DNA of 64,000 nt. It comes from Aquimarina rhabdastrellae. Lineage in GTDB: Bacteria > Bacteroidota > Bacteroidia > Flavobacteriales > Flavobacteriaceae. Below are positions 9,147 through 18,592 of the stretch, piece after piece. The stretch is from NCBI GenBank assembly GCA_947387485.1, contig CANDNT010000006.1, positions 1-64,000 of the forward strand, in the 5' to 3' direction. The notes below the pieces were generated by a model, which was not told the DNA's origin, made no database searches, and saw only the letters and a list, made by a program, of their open reading frames with translations. How positions within the stretch are numbered: position 1 is the stretch's first letter; every line of letters begins with the position of its first letter. A program made the position numbers and the translations under genes.

Positions 9147-9935
9147 ATGATTTTAACTGATACCCATACACATATTTATAGTGAAGCTTTTGAAGAAGAT
9201 CAAAAAGAAATGATGACAAGAGCTATAGCAGCAGGAGTAAAGCGTTTTTTTGTTCCGGCAATTGATTCTACCTATACTCATGCGATGTATGCAATAGAAA
9301 AAGAATATCCAGAAGAAGTATTCTTAATGATGGGATTACATCCAACGCATGTTAAGGAAAATTATGAAGAAGAATTAGCGCATGTAGAAGAAGAATTAGC
9401 AAAGCGTATGCAAAAAGAATCAGATAAAAAATTCTTTGCAGTAGGAGAAATAGGGATGGACCTTTATTGGGATAAAACTTTTATAGAAGAACAAAAGATA
9501 GCTTTTAGGAAACAAATTCAATTAGCAAAGCAATATAAGCTACCTATAGTTATCCATTGTAGAGAAGCTTTTGACGAAGTTTTTGAGGTATTAGAACTAG
9601 AAAAAGGAGAAGAATTATTCGGTATTTTTCACTGCTTTACGGGTACCCTTGAACAAGCGCAAAAAGCGATTAGTTATGGAATGAAATTAGGGATAGGAGG
9701 AGTAGTAACTTTCAAAAACGGAAAAATAGATAAGTTTTTAGACCAGATAGATATTAAACATATTGTCTTAGAAACAGATGCACCATATTTATCTCCTACA
9801 CCATATAGAGGAAAACGAAATGAAAGTGCTTATTTAATTAATGTGTTAGAGAAAATGGTAGATATCTACGGAAAGAGTGAAGCAGAGTTGGCCGAGATAA
9901 CCACACAGAATTCAAAAGAAGTATTTGGAATATAA
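9147..9935 (+). CDS. tatD: TatD-family metal-dependent deoxyribonuclease
   Basis: The 262-aa TIM-barrel hydrolase has all family metal ligands. They are H7 and H9 (DTHTH), E101 (AVGEIGMDLYW), H137 (IVIHCREAF), H162 (IFHCFTG) and D211 (LETDAPYLSP). Length is typical of the YcfH/TatD family, which act as cytoplasmic 3'-5' exonucleases or related phosphoesterases; despite the name they are not part of Tat export. The gene is followed after 37 bases by the acyltransferase gene and asparaginase, so a three-gene operon is likely. The ATG is very close to a strong -7 element, suggesting leaderless translation. Confidence 0.92.
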   Translation: MILTDTHTHIYSEAFEEDQKEMMTRAIAAGVKRFFVPAIDSTYTHAMYAIEKEYPEEVFLMMGLHPTHVKENYEEELAHVEEELAKRMQKESDKKFFAVGEIGMDLYWDKTFIEEQKIAFRKQIQLAKQYKLPIVIHCREAFDEVFEVLELEKGEELFGIFHCFTGTLEQAQKAISYGMKLGIGGVVTFKNGKIDKFLDQIDIKHIVLETDAPYLSPTPYRGKRNESAYLINVLEKMVDIYGKSEAELAEITTQNSKEVFGI

Positions 9936-9972
9936 GTTGATCAATAATTTGAGTATTTAAATAGAAAGAAAA

Positions 9973-11100
9973 GTGTCTGTATTTGATTCGATAAGACCAT
10001 ATCACGATAGTGAGGTAAAGGAAGCTTTAGAGATTAGTATGCAACATCCAATGATAAAAGCATTGGTAAGGTTTGCTTTTCCAGAACTATCACTTGAAGA
10101 AATTAAAAATAAAGTATTGGCTTGTAAAAGTATATATGATTTTCAAGCGAATATTTTATATCATGCTGTAGCGCAAATTATTCAGCGTAGTTCAGATGGA
10201 ATTACAACATCGGGATTTGATGCTTTAGAGAAAGATGAATCTTATTTGTTTATATCGAATCATAGAGATATTATTTTAGATACCTCATTGCTCAATTGTA
10301 TTTTGATTGATAAAAAAATGATTACGACTACTTCTGCTATTGGAGATAACTTGGTACAAAAACCTTTTATGATGCGCTTATCCAGGTTAAATCGTAATTT
10401 TTTAGTCAAAAGGAGTGCTAGTCCAAGACAATTACTTCAGGATAGCCAGATATTATCTAGTTTTATACAAGAATCTATACTCAAAGACAATAGATCTGTT
10501 TGGATAGCACAAAGAGAGGGGAGAACAAAAGATGGAGACGATAGGACACAGCAAGGGATCTTAAAAATGCTTGCTATGGCCAAGCCTAAAGAGCAAGATT
10601 TATTAGCGTATTTATACAATCTTAAAATAGTGCCAATATCCATTTCGTATGAATTTGACCCTACAGATAGATTAAAGATGCCAGAATTATTAGCCAAAGC
10701 TTATGAAGAAGAATACATTAAGACAGCTAATGAGGATTTTAATACTATTTTACACGGAGCTACAGGTAATAAGGGGCGAATTCATATGGCAGCCGGAGAA
10801 GTATTGCGATTAGACATAAATAATGTAGGATTAGACAGTTCTATCAATGAGCAATTAGATATTATAGCCAAACAAATAGATCATTTTATACATCAAGAAT
10901 TTAAGTTATGGCCTTCAAATTACATTGCATACGATTTGATTTTTGAAACAAATAAATATGCTGCTTTTTATGACGAAAAACAAAAAAGACAATTTGAGCG
11001 AAGAATAACTAGAAGAGTTGATAAAACAAATGATATTGCCTTAGAGAACTTTTTGCTAATGTATGCAAACCCTGTTATTAACAAAGAAAACAAACAGTGA
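9973..11100 (+). CDS. PlsC-like glycerolipid acyltransferase
   Basis: The 375-aa protein has an acyltransferase core. SNHRDIILD at about residues 95-103 is the family's His/Asp block, and WIAQREGRTKDGDD near residues 175-190 is the substrate-binding block. NFLVKRS lies between them. It probably transfers acyl chains to lysophosphatidate or another glycerophospholipid at the membrane, although no long transmembrane segment is obvious. The start is GTG, since no ATG lies nearby and the reading begins MSVFDSIRPY, preceded by AGAAAGAAA. Its stop overlaps the asparaginase start (GTGATG), indicating translational coupling. Exact substrate is not predictable. Confidence 0.82.
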   Translation: MSVFDSIRPYHDSEVKEALEISMQHPMIKALVRFAFPELSLEEIKNKVLACKSIYDFQANILYHAVAQIIQRSSDGITTSGFDALEKDESYLFISNHRDIILDTSLLNCILIDKKMITTTSAIGDNLVQKPFMMRLSRLNRNFLVKRSASPRQLLQDSQILSSFIQESILKDNRSVWIAQREGRTKDGDDRTQQGILKMLAMAKPKEQDLLAYLYNLKIVPISISYEFDPTDRLKMPELLAKAYEEEYIKTANEDFNTILHGATGNKGRIHMAAGEVLRLDINNVGLDSSINEQLDIIAKQIDHFIHQEFKLWPSNYIAYDLIFETNKYAAFYDEKQKRQFERRITRRVDKTNDIALENFLLMYANPVINKENKQ

Positions 11101-12128
11101 TGAAACCTGAAATTTTACTCATATATACTGGCGGAACTATAGGAATGGTTAAAGACCATGAAACTGGAGCGTTAATACCATTTGATTTTAAGGAACTTTT
11201 ACAACGTATACCAGAGTTAAAGCAATTAGCATGTAATATAGATACGATTAGCTTTGAGAAACCTATAGATTCATCAGATATGGATGTGAATAAATGGAAG
11301 GAGATAGGTGATATCATATACGAAAAGTATGATAAGTATGATGGGTTTGTCGTATTACATGGTAGCGATACCATGTCTTATACCGCATCAGCTCTAAGTT
11401 TTATGTTCGAAAACTTAACTAAGCCCATTATTTTTACAGGATCTCAATTACCAATAGGAGATTTAAGAACGGATGCAAAAGAAAACTTAATCACAGCAGT
11501 ACAAATCGCTGCCTTACAAGAAAAAGGAAAACCAGTTATAACAGAAGTGGGGCTGTATTTTGAATATAAATTATTAAGAGCAAATCGTACAACAAAAATT
11601 AATGCAGAACACTTTGAAGCCTTTCAATCACTTAATTATCCTCCTCTAATAACTTCTGGGGTACATTTAAAAATAAATAGGCAAGCATTAAGACCTGTTA
11701 ATAGGCGAAAAAAAATGGTGTATCACACCTATTTTGACAATAACATCGTTATTATAAAGATGTTTCCGGGGATAAACCAATCTATTTTAAAAGCAATGGT
11801 GTCCTCATCAATGTTAAAAGGAGTTATTTTAGAAACCTATGGAGCAGGAAATACAACTACACAAGAATGGTTTATTTTAATTTTAAAAGAATTAAAAGAG
11901 CGAAATATTCCAGTAATAAATGTCACGCAATGTGCTGGAGGAAGTGTTGAAATGGGGAAATACGATACAAGTACAAAGTTGAAAAAAATAGGGGTGATTT
12001 CAGGAAAAGACATAACAACAGAGGCAGCATTGGCAAAACTGATGTATTTGCTAGGAGAAAAAATATCTGCTAAAGTGTTAAAAACCATCTATGAAACATC
12101 TTTGCGTGGCGAAATGTCCGAAAATTAA
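11097..12128 (+). CDS. ansA: Type I (cytoplasmic) L-asparaginase
   Basis: The 343-aa protein carries the N-terminal catalytic threonine motif YTGGTIGM (T14 within TGGT) and the second conserved block LHGSDTMSYTASAL near residue 90. There is no signal peptide, so it matches the cytoplasmic type I group that hydrolyses asparagine to aspartate and ammonia. Start is either GTG at 11097 or the in-frame ATG at 11100; both overlap the acyltransferase stop codon, and ATG is the likelier. It is the last gene of the tatD-plsC-ansA unit. No clear terminator follows before the tRNA gene. Confidence 0.92.
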   Translation: MMKPEILLIYTGGTIGMVKDHETGALIPFDFKELLQRIPELKQLACNIDTISFEKPIDSSDMDVNKWKEIGDIIYEKYDKYDGFVVLHGSDTMSYTASALSFMFENLTKPIIFTGSQLPIGDLRTDAKENLITAVQIAALQEKGKPVITEVGLYFEYKLLRANRTTKINAEHFEAFQSLNYPPLITSGVHLKINRQALRPVNRRKKMVYHTYFDNNIVIIKMFPGINQSILKAMVSSSMLKGVILETYGAGNTTTQEWFILILKELKERNIPVINVTQCAGGSVEMGKYDTSTKLKKIGVISGKDITTEAALAKLMYLLGEKISAKVLKTIYETSLRGEMSEN

Positions 12129-12197
12129 CGCATTAAATTTTATCAGATAATTTTTTTTTTGTTATTTGCTCGACAGTTTTGACCAAATAAACGAATT

Positions 12198-12285
12198 AGA
12201 GAGGTGGCCGAGTGGTCGAAGGCGCACGCCTGGAAAGTGTGTATACGTCAAAAGCGTATCGAGGGTTCGAATCCCTTCCTCTCTG
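12198..12285 (+). tRNA. tRNA-Ser(GGA)
   Basis: This 88-base type II tRNA has a perfect acceptor stem (AGAGAGG at 12198-12204 with CCTCTCT at 12278-12284). It has a D-arm GCCGAGTGGTCGAAGGC, an anticodon loop CTGGAAA with anticodon GGA at 12232-12234, a long serine-type variable arm, and a T-loop TTCGAAT. The CCA end is not encoded (GCATT follows). It reads UCC and UCU. Confidence 0.97.
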
Positions 12286-12367
12286 CATTATTGTCAAAAT
12301 TTTAATAGATTTTATAATATTTTTATATCTTTAACCCTTTAACTAATTAAAATTAAGAATCAGCGCA

Positions 12368-13165
12368 ATGAAAAGATTATTTTCAATTCTGGCAATCGCA
12401 GTAGTAATAGCTTTCGGTAATATGCAGACTGCCACAGCACAAACACAGTCATTAACGACAAATGTGCAATTATTAGTAGCTCCATTAACGACAACAATGT
12501 TGCAAGATGCAGATCAGCCAGCAGAAACGTTAACTTTCCACCAAGAATTAAAGAAGCGTTTTATTGAAGGAGGTCCTGGATTCATGGGGATTGTACTTTT
12601 ATGTTTAATCTTAGGTCTAGCGATCGCAATCGAAAGAATTATCTTTTTAAACCTTTCTACTACAAACACAAAGAAATTACAACAAAATGTAGAAGATGCG
12701 CTAAGTAGCGGAGGAATCGAGGCAGCTAAAGAAGTTTGTAGAAATACAAAGGGACCTGTTGCATCTATTTACTATCAAGGTTTAGATAGAGCAGACGAGA
12801 GTGTAGACGCTGCAGAAAAAGCAGTAGTAGCTTATGGAGGTGTTCAAATGGGACAATTAGAAAAGAACGTTTCTTGGGTATCTTTATTTATCGCATTAGC
12901 TCCGATGCTTGGGTTCATGGGAACTGTAATCGGGATGATTCAAGCCTTTGATAAGATTGAAGCAGCAGGAGACATGCAACCTTCATTAGTAGCAGGAGGT
13001 ATTAAAGTAGCACTTCTTACTACAGTATTTGGACTTATCGTAGCGATTATCTTACAGATTTTCTATAACTATATCGTAGCAAAAATCGATAGTATCGTAA
13101 ATGATATGGAAGATGCTTCTATCTCATTAATCGATATGCTTGTAGCATACAAAAACAAGAAATAA
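12368..13165 (+). CDS. exbB: ExbB/TolQ/MotA-family proton channel protein
   Basis: The 265-aa protein has an N-terminal signal-like segment (1-25) and three transmembrane helices at about 71-94, 170-193 and 213-236. The family block LAPMLGFMGTVIGMIQAF is at 177-194 and GIKVALLTTVFGL at 211-223. With ExbD partners it forms the inner-membrane motor that uses proton motive force to energise outer-membrane transport through TonB. The extra N-terminal signal extension is common in Bacteroidetes versions. It begins a four-gene operon with a small membrane protein and two ExbD proteins, ended by the terminator at 14922. Confidence 0.93.
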   Translation: MKRLFSILAIAVVIAFGNMQTATAQTQSLTTNVQLLVAPLTTTMLQDADQPAETLTFHQELKKRFIEGGPGFMGIVLLCLILGLAIAIERIIFLNLSTTNTKKLQQNVEDALSSGGIEAAKEVCRNTKGPVASIYYQGLDRADESVDAAEKAVVAYGGVQMGQLEKNVSWVSLFIALAPMLGFMGTVIGMIQAFDKIEAAGDMQPSLVAGGIKVALLTTVFGLIVAIILQIFYNYIVAKIDSIVNDMEDASISLIDMLVAYKNKK

Positions 13166-13303
13166 TAATTTACTTGTTTAAACAAGGTCTATAGCATTAT
13201 TACACGATGCTGATCTTATAGACTATAAGTAATAGTGTTATTGTAAATCCATGATTGCTACAAGAAATTGTAGAAGTCTAAACGTTAAATTCAAATAAAA
13301 CAG

Positions 13304-13777
13304 ATGAAAATTTCAAAAATATTATCATATGTTGTACTAGCAGTAGGAGCCTTAGGAATCATCTTATGGTTTGTAATGAATAGTGCAATGGATAAGCTTA
13401 TGGAAGCTAATGGAGCATCTGATCCAAGAGAACTTCCATTTGGAGATGCTGCTGACGCTGTAAGTCCACTTTATAGCCTTACAGTAGGAGTATTTGTTGT
13501 TGCTCTAATTGCTACAGTTATCACAGTATTCTCTGCTTTAGCTAAAAATCCTGCAGGACTTAAAAAGACTGCTATAGGGATTGTATCTTTCCTTGTTATA
13601 GTAGGAGTTGGATACGGTTTAGCTACTGGAGTAGAAACTCCTCTTAAAGATGGTGAAGTATTATCAGCTGGTGATTCTAGATGGGTAGGTGCAGGTTTAT
13701 ATGTATTCTATTTCCTATCTGCTATCGCAGTTGGATTAATGGTTTTATCAGGAGTTAAAAAATTAATAGGTAAATAA
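13304..13777 (+). CDS. Small membrane protein of the exbB-exbD operon
   Basis: The 157-aa protein has four predicted transmembrane segments at about 5-24, 58-79, 89-108 and 128-149. A periplasmic or cytoplasmic loop lies at 30-55 (DPRELPFGDAADA). No catalytic motif is visible. It lies between exbB and exbD1, with its stop 1 base before the exbD1 ATG, so it is probably translationally coupled to the motor. A structural or assembly role in the ExbB/ExbD complex is inferred from position only. Confidence 0.8.
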   Translation: MKISKILSYVVLAVGALGIILWFVMNSAMDKLMEANGASDPRELPFGDAADAVSPLYSLTVGVFVVALIATVITVFSALAKNPAGLKKTAIGIVSFLVIVGVGYGLATGVETPLKDGEVLSAGDSRWVGAGLYVFYFLSAIAVGLMVLSGVKKLIGK

Positions 13778-13778
13778 T

Positions 13779-14387
13779 ATGGCAAAGAGAGCAGCACCAG
13801 AAGTAAATGCGGGATCTATGGCCGATATCGCATTCCTATTACTTATATTTTTCTTAGTAACAACTACTATAGAAACAGACAGCGGTATTAGTCGTAAACT
13901 TCCTCCAATTCCAGAAGAAAATGTTGAGCCTCCAATCTTAAAGCAAAAAAATATTTTTGTTGTAGAGGTAAACAAAAACAACGATTTATTGGTTGAAGAA
14001 ACTCCGATGGAAATTAAAGATTTACGTGAAGCTGCTATCAAGTTTTTAGATAATGGTGGAGGACAAGGAGACGAAGCTTGTTCTTATTGTCAAGGAGCTA
14101 AAGATCCGACTTCATCAGATAATCCAGACAAAGCGGTAATATCTTTACGTAATAACCGTGAAACAAATTATGCTACGTATATCGCAGTTCAAAATGAATT
14201 AGTAGCTGCATATACTGAGTTACGTAATAGAGAAGCTCTACGTTTATACAACAAGACTTTTGTTCAAATGGAAAAAGATCTTAAAGATGTAAATTACGTA
14301 GGTGATAAAGATAAATTGAAGGAGCAAATAAAGAGAATCCAATCTTTATTCCCGGAAAAATTATCTGAAGCAGAACCAAAGAAATAA
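13779..14387 (+). CDS. exbD: ExbD/TolR-family biopolymer transport protein, first paralogue
   Basis: The 202-aa protein has a short cytoplasmic N-terminus, then one transmembrane helix beginning GSMADIAFLLLIFFLV (about 12-30). The helix contains the proton-relay aspartate D16. The periplasmic domain is longer than in classical ExbD (about 140 aa) and contains a CSYCQG pair of cysteines near residue 97. It should pair with ExbB to energise TonB-type transport. A close paralogue lies at 27995, across the RHS island. Confidence 0.93.
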   Translation: MAKRAAPEVNAGSMADIAFLLLIFFLVTTTIETDSGISRKLPPIPEENVEPPILKQKNIFVVEVNKNNDLLVEETPMEIKDLREAAIKFLDNGGGQGDEACSYCQGAKDPTSSDNPDKAVISLRNNRETNYATYIAVQNELVAAYTELRNREALRLYNKTFVQMEKDLKDVNYVGDKDKLKEQIKRIQSLFPEKLSEAEPKK

Positions 14388-14412
14388 TTGTATAACATAA
14401 AAAGATAAGGAT

Positions 14413-14895
14413 ATGTCAAAGTTTAAAAAGAAAAAAGGTGGTGAATTACCAGCAATTTCTACAGCTTCGTTACCAGATATCGTATTTATGTTATTATTCT
14501 TCTTCATGGTAGCAACGGTAATGCGTCAAAATACATTGATGATTGAAAACAAATTACCATTTGCAGATCAGATAGAAAAATTAGACAAAAAAGATTTGGT
14601 AATGTATATCTATGCAGGTAAACCTAGTTCTAGATACCAATCAAGTGCAGGAACACAAGCTAGAATTCAGTTAAACGATAAGTTTGCTGAAGTTGCAGAT
14701 GTTAAAGCATTCATTTTAGCAGAAAGAGAATCTAAGAGAGAAGAATTAATTCCTTTCTTAACTACTGCTTTAAAAGTTGATGGTGATACAAACATGGGAC
14801 TTGTAGGAGATATTAAAAAAGAATTAAGAGAAGTAAACGCGTTGAAGATTAATTACACAACCAGAACAGGTGACGCTAATCAAAATGTTCAATAA
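14413..14895 (+). CDS. exbD: ExbD/TolR-family biopolymer transport protein, second paralogue
   Basis: The 160-aa protein has a basic N-terminus (KFKKKKGGELP), a transmembrane helix starting TASLPDIVFMLLFFFMVATV with the key aspartate D22, and a periplasmic domain ending in NYTTRTGD. It follows exbD1 by 25 bases, so the motor would contain two different ExbD subunits. It is the template for recognising the broken copy at 28625-29103: here LDKKDLVMYIYAGKP is continuous, whereas the copy changes frame at exactly this place. Confidence 0.93.
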   Translation: MSKFKKKKGGELPAISTASLPDIVFMLLFFFMVATVMRQNTLMIENKLPFADQIEKLDKKDLVMYIYAGKPSSRYQSSAGTQARIQLNDKFAEVADVKAFILAERESKREELIPFLTTALKVDGDTNMGLVGDIKKELREVNALKINYTTRTGDANQNVQ

Positions 14896-14921
14896 CTAGT
14901 TACTACTTTTAGATATAAAAA

Positions 14922-14948
14922 AATCCCGCTTTTTAGCGGGATTTTTTT
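14922..14948 (+). terminator. Terminator of the exbB operon
   Basis: A hairpin of AATCCCGCT and AGCGGGATT around a TTTT loop is followed by seven Ts, 27 bases after the exbD2 stop. It separates the motor operon from the RHS genes. Confidence 0.93.
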
Positions 14949-14963
14949 ATGCTTTAAATTAAT

Positions 14964-14994
14964 TTGTCCATATTACAGTTTACCCGTAAATTTG
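14964..14994 (+). promoter_or_regulatory. Bacteroidetes-type promoter for the RHS operon
   Basis: TTG at 14964-14966 and TAAATTTG at 14987-14994 are separated by 20 bases, matching the TTG-N17-23-TAnnTTTG consensus. This gives a predicted leader of about 40 bases before the RHS ATG at 15038. Confidence 0.65.
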
Positions 14995-15037
14995 TAGAGT
15001 TAAAAAAAATAATCAAAAATTCAAAAAACGAACGAGT

Positions 15038-18000
15038 ATGAAACACTACAGCAAGCTGTGGTGCACACTATTAGTGTGTATCATAGGGAGGAGTTATGTC
15101 CAATCGCAAGATAGTGGCGCAGTAGATATAGCGATAGACTATCAAAGCGAAGTAAATCAACTAGCCAGCGGAGCAGTATCCCCAGAAGCTTCCCAATTTA
15201 TCAAATATGGCAACACTCCAGTGAGTTTATACACGGGGACACCAGAGATAAGTGTACCCTTATATACCCATCAAGGGAAAGAGTTAAGCTTACCGATGAT
15301 ATTGAATTATGATGCCCAAGGAATAAAAGTAGATCAACAAGCTACTTGGGTAGGATTGAGTTGGAATCTCAGTGTAGGTGGTAGCGTTTCCCGCATAGTC
15401 AATGGATTATCAGATGAAAACCTACAAGGAGGCTACCGTACGATGTTTAATAGCACAGTCCGCGAACAAGTATTAAGCTATGGCGAAGAAAATCGAATAT
15501 TTGAAAGTCAAGAAGCAGCCTTAGCCTATTTTCAGTTTTTAGAAGAGGTAAATAAGAATGATATAGACATAGCACAAGATTTTTACAGTGTAAGTGCACC
15601 AGGGTTAAATGAGTTATTAATTATAGACCTAGAAAGTTTAGCCGCCAAGAGTTTAAAAAATCCAAGAACCAAGGTAAGCTATGAACGTTCAGGACATATT
15701 AGCAAATGGATCATTACAAGCGAAAACGGGACACAATACCATTTTGAAGCCCCAGAATACACCTATGTAGAAGGGAGTGATTCAGCCAGTAATGGAGCAG
15801 TATTTCAAGAATATGTATCCTCATGGTTATTGACCAAGATGATATCCCCAACAGGAAAAGACCTATATGAATTTACTTATAGTTCAACAGGATATTGGAC
15901 ACAACCTGTACTAAGTGCACCAGTAAGTCATGCGACCAATACATTACCCAGTAGTCCAGGAAATGGTGTATTTGAGAGTAACACCAGAAATAGTGCGAGT
16001 TCTCTAACACGAATCAATCAACAATTTTTAAGCAGCGTACGTTATAACGGAAGTACCTTGATTCAAAATCAACTAGCAACACGATTAGACCTACCACTTA
16101 GTACCCCTAGTCGATTAGCCAGCAGTACGATTTATCAAGAAGTAGCCGACACGAATCAAGAACCAAGCCCATTAAAAACCATCCATTTTAACTATAGTTA
16201 TTTTGGAATACCCGAAGCAGCAGAACCCATAGACTATACCCATGAAGAACTTCGTTTAAAATTGGACGAAGTACGAATTGCAGCAGGGAATTCACAAGGA
16301 GCAATAACAAGTAATGAACAAGATCAGGTATATAGTTTTAGCTATGAATCACCATCAGAAGTACCTCCAAAAAACTCCTTATCCAGAGATTATATGGGCT
16401 ATTATAACGGAAAAGGAAATACAGTGCTATACCCGTCGTATCTATATCAAGGACATCGATATACAGGAGCAGATAGAACTGTAGATGTAACCTATGCAAA
16501 AAAGGGAATGCTGACTAAGCTAAGTTATCCAACCAAAGGCTATACGATATTTAACTATGAGAATCACAAAATACGAGCAACAGGAAGCACAGAACGCAAA
16601 GAAGTGACTTATTATGCAAATAGTATCACAGGAGGAACCGATAGTGCCAATACAGGAGTTTGTGGAGCCTATTGTCAAGATAAATTTCAAAAGCCACCCG
16701 TAATAAGTCAACGATTATTCGAGATCAAAGAGACAGGAGTATATACCTTTAATTATAAAAAAGAAGGACAAGGCGCAGGAGCTAGTGAAGCCTTTATGTT
16801 TAAACATGTGGGAAGTATTGACAATCCTATATCCGTACAGACCATTGCTTATGATGAAATTATAGATCCGTTAACAGGAACAGAAAACTTTAATTTTTTA
16901 TGGAGAAATAATGGATCACAAGGCGTGACGACTATGGAATTAGCCCCAGGGTTTTATCAAGTAAACCTAGTGAGTTCACAACCTAGTACACAATTAAACC
17001 TACGTATTTTTAGAGAAGAAGACGTACCTGTAGCAGGAGCAGTAGAAGATAAAGCAGGATTACGAATACAAGAAATAACCGATTATACCACTACAGGAGC
17101 CATAGCGATGAAAAAAGAATACGGTTATGGAAAAGCGCAATTACTATTTAATCCAGAGCTGATTTATACCACAGAAGTACAAAAAACAGCAAGTACTACC
17201 CAAGATATAAGTATAGAGACCACCTTACATCGATTATCAGGAGCATCCAGTAATCAACCCCATATAGTATATGGCGAAGTACAAGTGTTAGCCCATCCAG
17301 CAACAGGAAATACAGTAGCATCAAATGGTTATAGTATACATCATTTTAATACCGTAGCAGATGGTATAGTATCACAAGATAGACGACCATTTTTTAATAG
17401 TTTTACCCCAGATGCAAAAGCGGGGAAAGAGCGATTTAATAGTGTACACAGTGCAACAGGAGCACAATTAGCCACAACAACGACCCAATATGAGAACTAT
17501 ATCTACTATGCCAAGCAAGGATATGCCGTAACCTTAGAAGAAAATCAACAAGCCAAATACGTACTGATTAACAAAACCCCAACAGGACAATACAGTTATG
17601 AATATGTAAACCCAGTATGGCTCAATACAGGATTAGGAGGAAGTTCTCCAGTAACAGCACCAGGTTCAGATTTATTCCCAACCCCGCCATCGGTATGTGA
17701 TGCACCAGATGCTACATGTTTGGATATAGCCAAAGCCCCATTAAGCTTAGTACGTACCTCCTTATTAGGAAGCATCGGAAATCCCATAGCGATCAAAAAT
17801 ACAGAGACCTTAGCAGAAGTAACCTACGAGCGTACTACCCAGATGCAATATGCCCCAGAGGTAGACTATCTATTACGAAGTACTACCACAATAGGGATAG
17901 ATGGACAATCACAAACCACCCAGCAGTATTATGCAAAAGATAAAGCAGCAACAGAAGCAAGCGCAGCAAGCTTAGTAGCCCAAAATCGATTAACAACAGT

Positions 18001-18571
18001 CCTAGTACAAGAAGGCTATCGCAACGGACAAAAGATAGCAACAAGAGCAACACGATATAATGCATTTGAAAACCAAGAACTATATCCATCAAAAGTACAG
18101 ACTGCAAAAGGAACCTATCCGCTAGAAGACCGTATACATTATTTAGACTATGATACCTATGGAAACCCTATAGAAGTTAAGCAAGCAGACGGGAGTCATT
18201 CCATCATCGTATGGGGATATGGAGGGCGATATCCACTATTGCGCATCAGTAATGCCAGTTATCAAGGCATGCCTGCAGCAGTAGTAGACTTGCTTAGTAC
18301 AATGCAAGAAACATCAACAAGCCCATCAAATATAGCACAAGAGACACAGCTAAGAGCCCAAGCCCAAGCCCTAAGATCGAATCCCTATTTTGCAGACTCA
18401 CAAATCAGTTCATATACCTATGCAATGTCTGTGGGGATTACTAGCGAGACCGATCCAAGAGGCTATACGACGTATTATGAATATGATGCCTACCAACGAT
18501 TAATCATGGTAAAAGATGCCCAAGGAAATATTCTATCAGAAAATCAATACCATTATAAAACCCAAGAATAA
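15038..18571 (+). CDS. TcB/SpvB-like secreted RHS partner protein
   Basis: The 1177-aa protein has an N-terminal signal segment (about 1-24). It is followed by PVSLYTGTPEISVPLYT and MILNYDAQGIKVDQ, the opening seen in Bacteroidetes RHS/TcB-type shells. The middle is beta-rich without obvious catalytic motifs. The C-terminus has YD/RHS-like strands (LDYDTYGNPIEV, TTYYEYDAYQRLIMVKD), which lead naturally into the next gene 21 bases downstream. The two genes look like an RHS cocoon split into two polypeptides, encapsulating or displaying the C-terminal toxin. It carries no T9SS sorting domain. Codon use is richer in C-ending codons than in flanking genes, suggesting separate ancestry. Confidence 0.82.
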   Translation: MKHYSKLWCTLLVCIIGRSYVQSQDSGAVDIAIDYQSEVNQLASGAVSPEASQFIKYGNTPVSLYTGTPEISVPLYTHQGKELSLPMILNYDAQGIKVDQQATWVGLSWNLSVGGSVSRIVNGLSDENLQGGYRTMFNSTVREQVLSYGEENRIFESQEAALAYFQFLEEVNKNDIDIAQDFYSVSAPGLNELLIIDLESLAAKSLKNPRTKVSYERSGHISKWIITSENGTQYHFEAPEYTYVEGSDSASNGAVFQEYVSSWLLTKMISPTGKDLYEFTYSSTGYWTQPVLSAPVSHATNTLPSSPGNGVFESNTRNSASSLTRINQQFLSSVRYNGSTLIQNQLATRLDLPLSTPSRLASSTIYQEVADTNQEPSPLKTIHFNYSYFGIPEAAEPIDYTHEELRLKLDEVRIAAGNSQGAITSNEQDQVYSFSYESPSEVPPKNSLSRDYMGYYNGKGNTVLYPSYLYQGHRYTGADRTVDVTYAKKGMLTKLSYPTKGYTIFNYENHKIRATGSTERKEVTYYANSITGGTDSANTGVCGAYCQDKFQKPPVISQRLFEIKETGVYTFNYKKEGQGAGASEAFMFKHVGSIDNPISVQTIAYDEIIDPLTGTENFNFLWRNNGSQGVTTMELAPGFYQVNLVSSQPSTQLNLRIFREEDVPVAGAVEDKAGLRIQEITDYTTTGAIAMKKEYGYGKAQLLFNPELIYTTEVQKTASTTQDISIETTLHRLSGASSNQPHIVYGEVQVLAHPATGNTVASNGYSIHHFNTVADGIVSQDRRPFFNSFTPDAKAGKERFNSVHSATGAQLATTTTQYENYIYYAKQGYAVTLEENQQAKYVLINKTPTGQYSYEYVNPVWLNTGLGGSSPVTAPGSDLFPTPPSVCDAPDATCLDIAKAPLSLVRTSLLGSIGNPIAIKNTETLAEVTYERTTQMQYAPEVDYLLRSTTTIGIDGQSQTTQQYYAKDKAATEASAASLVAQNRLTTVLVQEGYRNGQKIATRATRYNAFENQELYPSKVQTAKGTYPLEDRIHYLDYDTYGNPIEVKQADGSHSIIVWGYGGRYPLLRISNASYQGMPAAVVDLLSTMQETSTSPSNIAQETQLRAQAQALRSNPYFADSQISSYTYAMSVGITSETDPRGYTTYYEYDAYQRLIMVKDAQGNILSENQYHYKTQE

Positions 18572-18592
18572 ATCAATCAAAAAACACTATAG

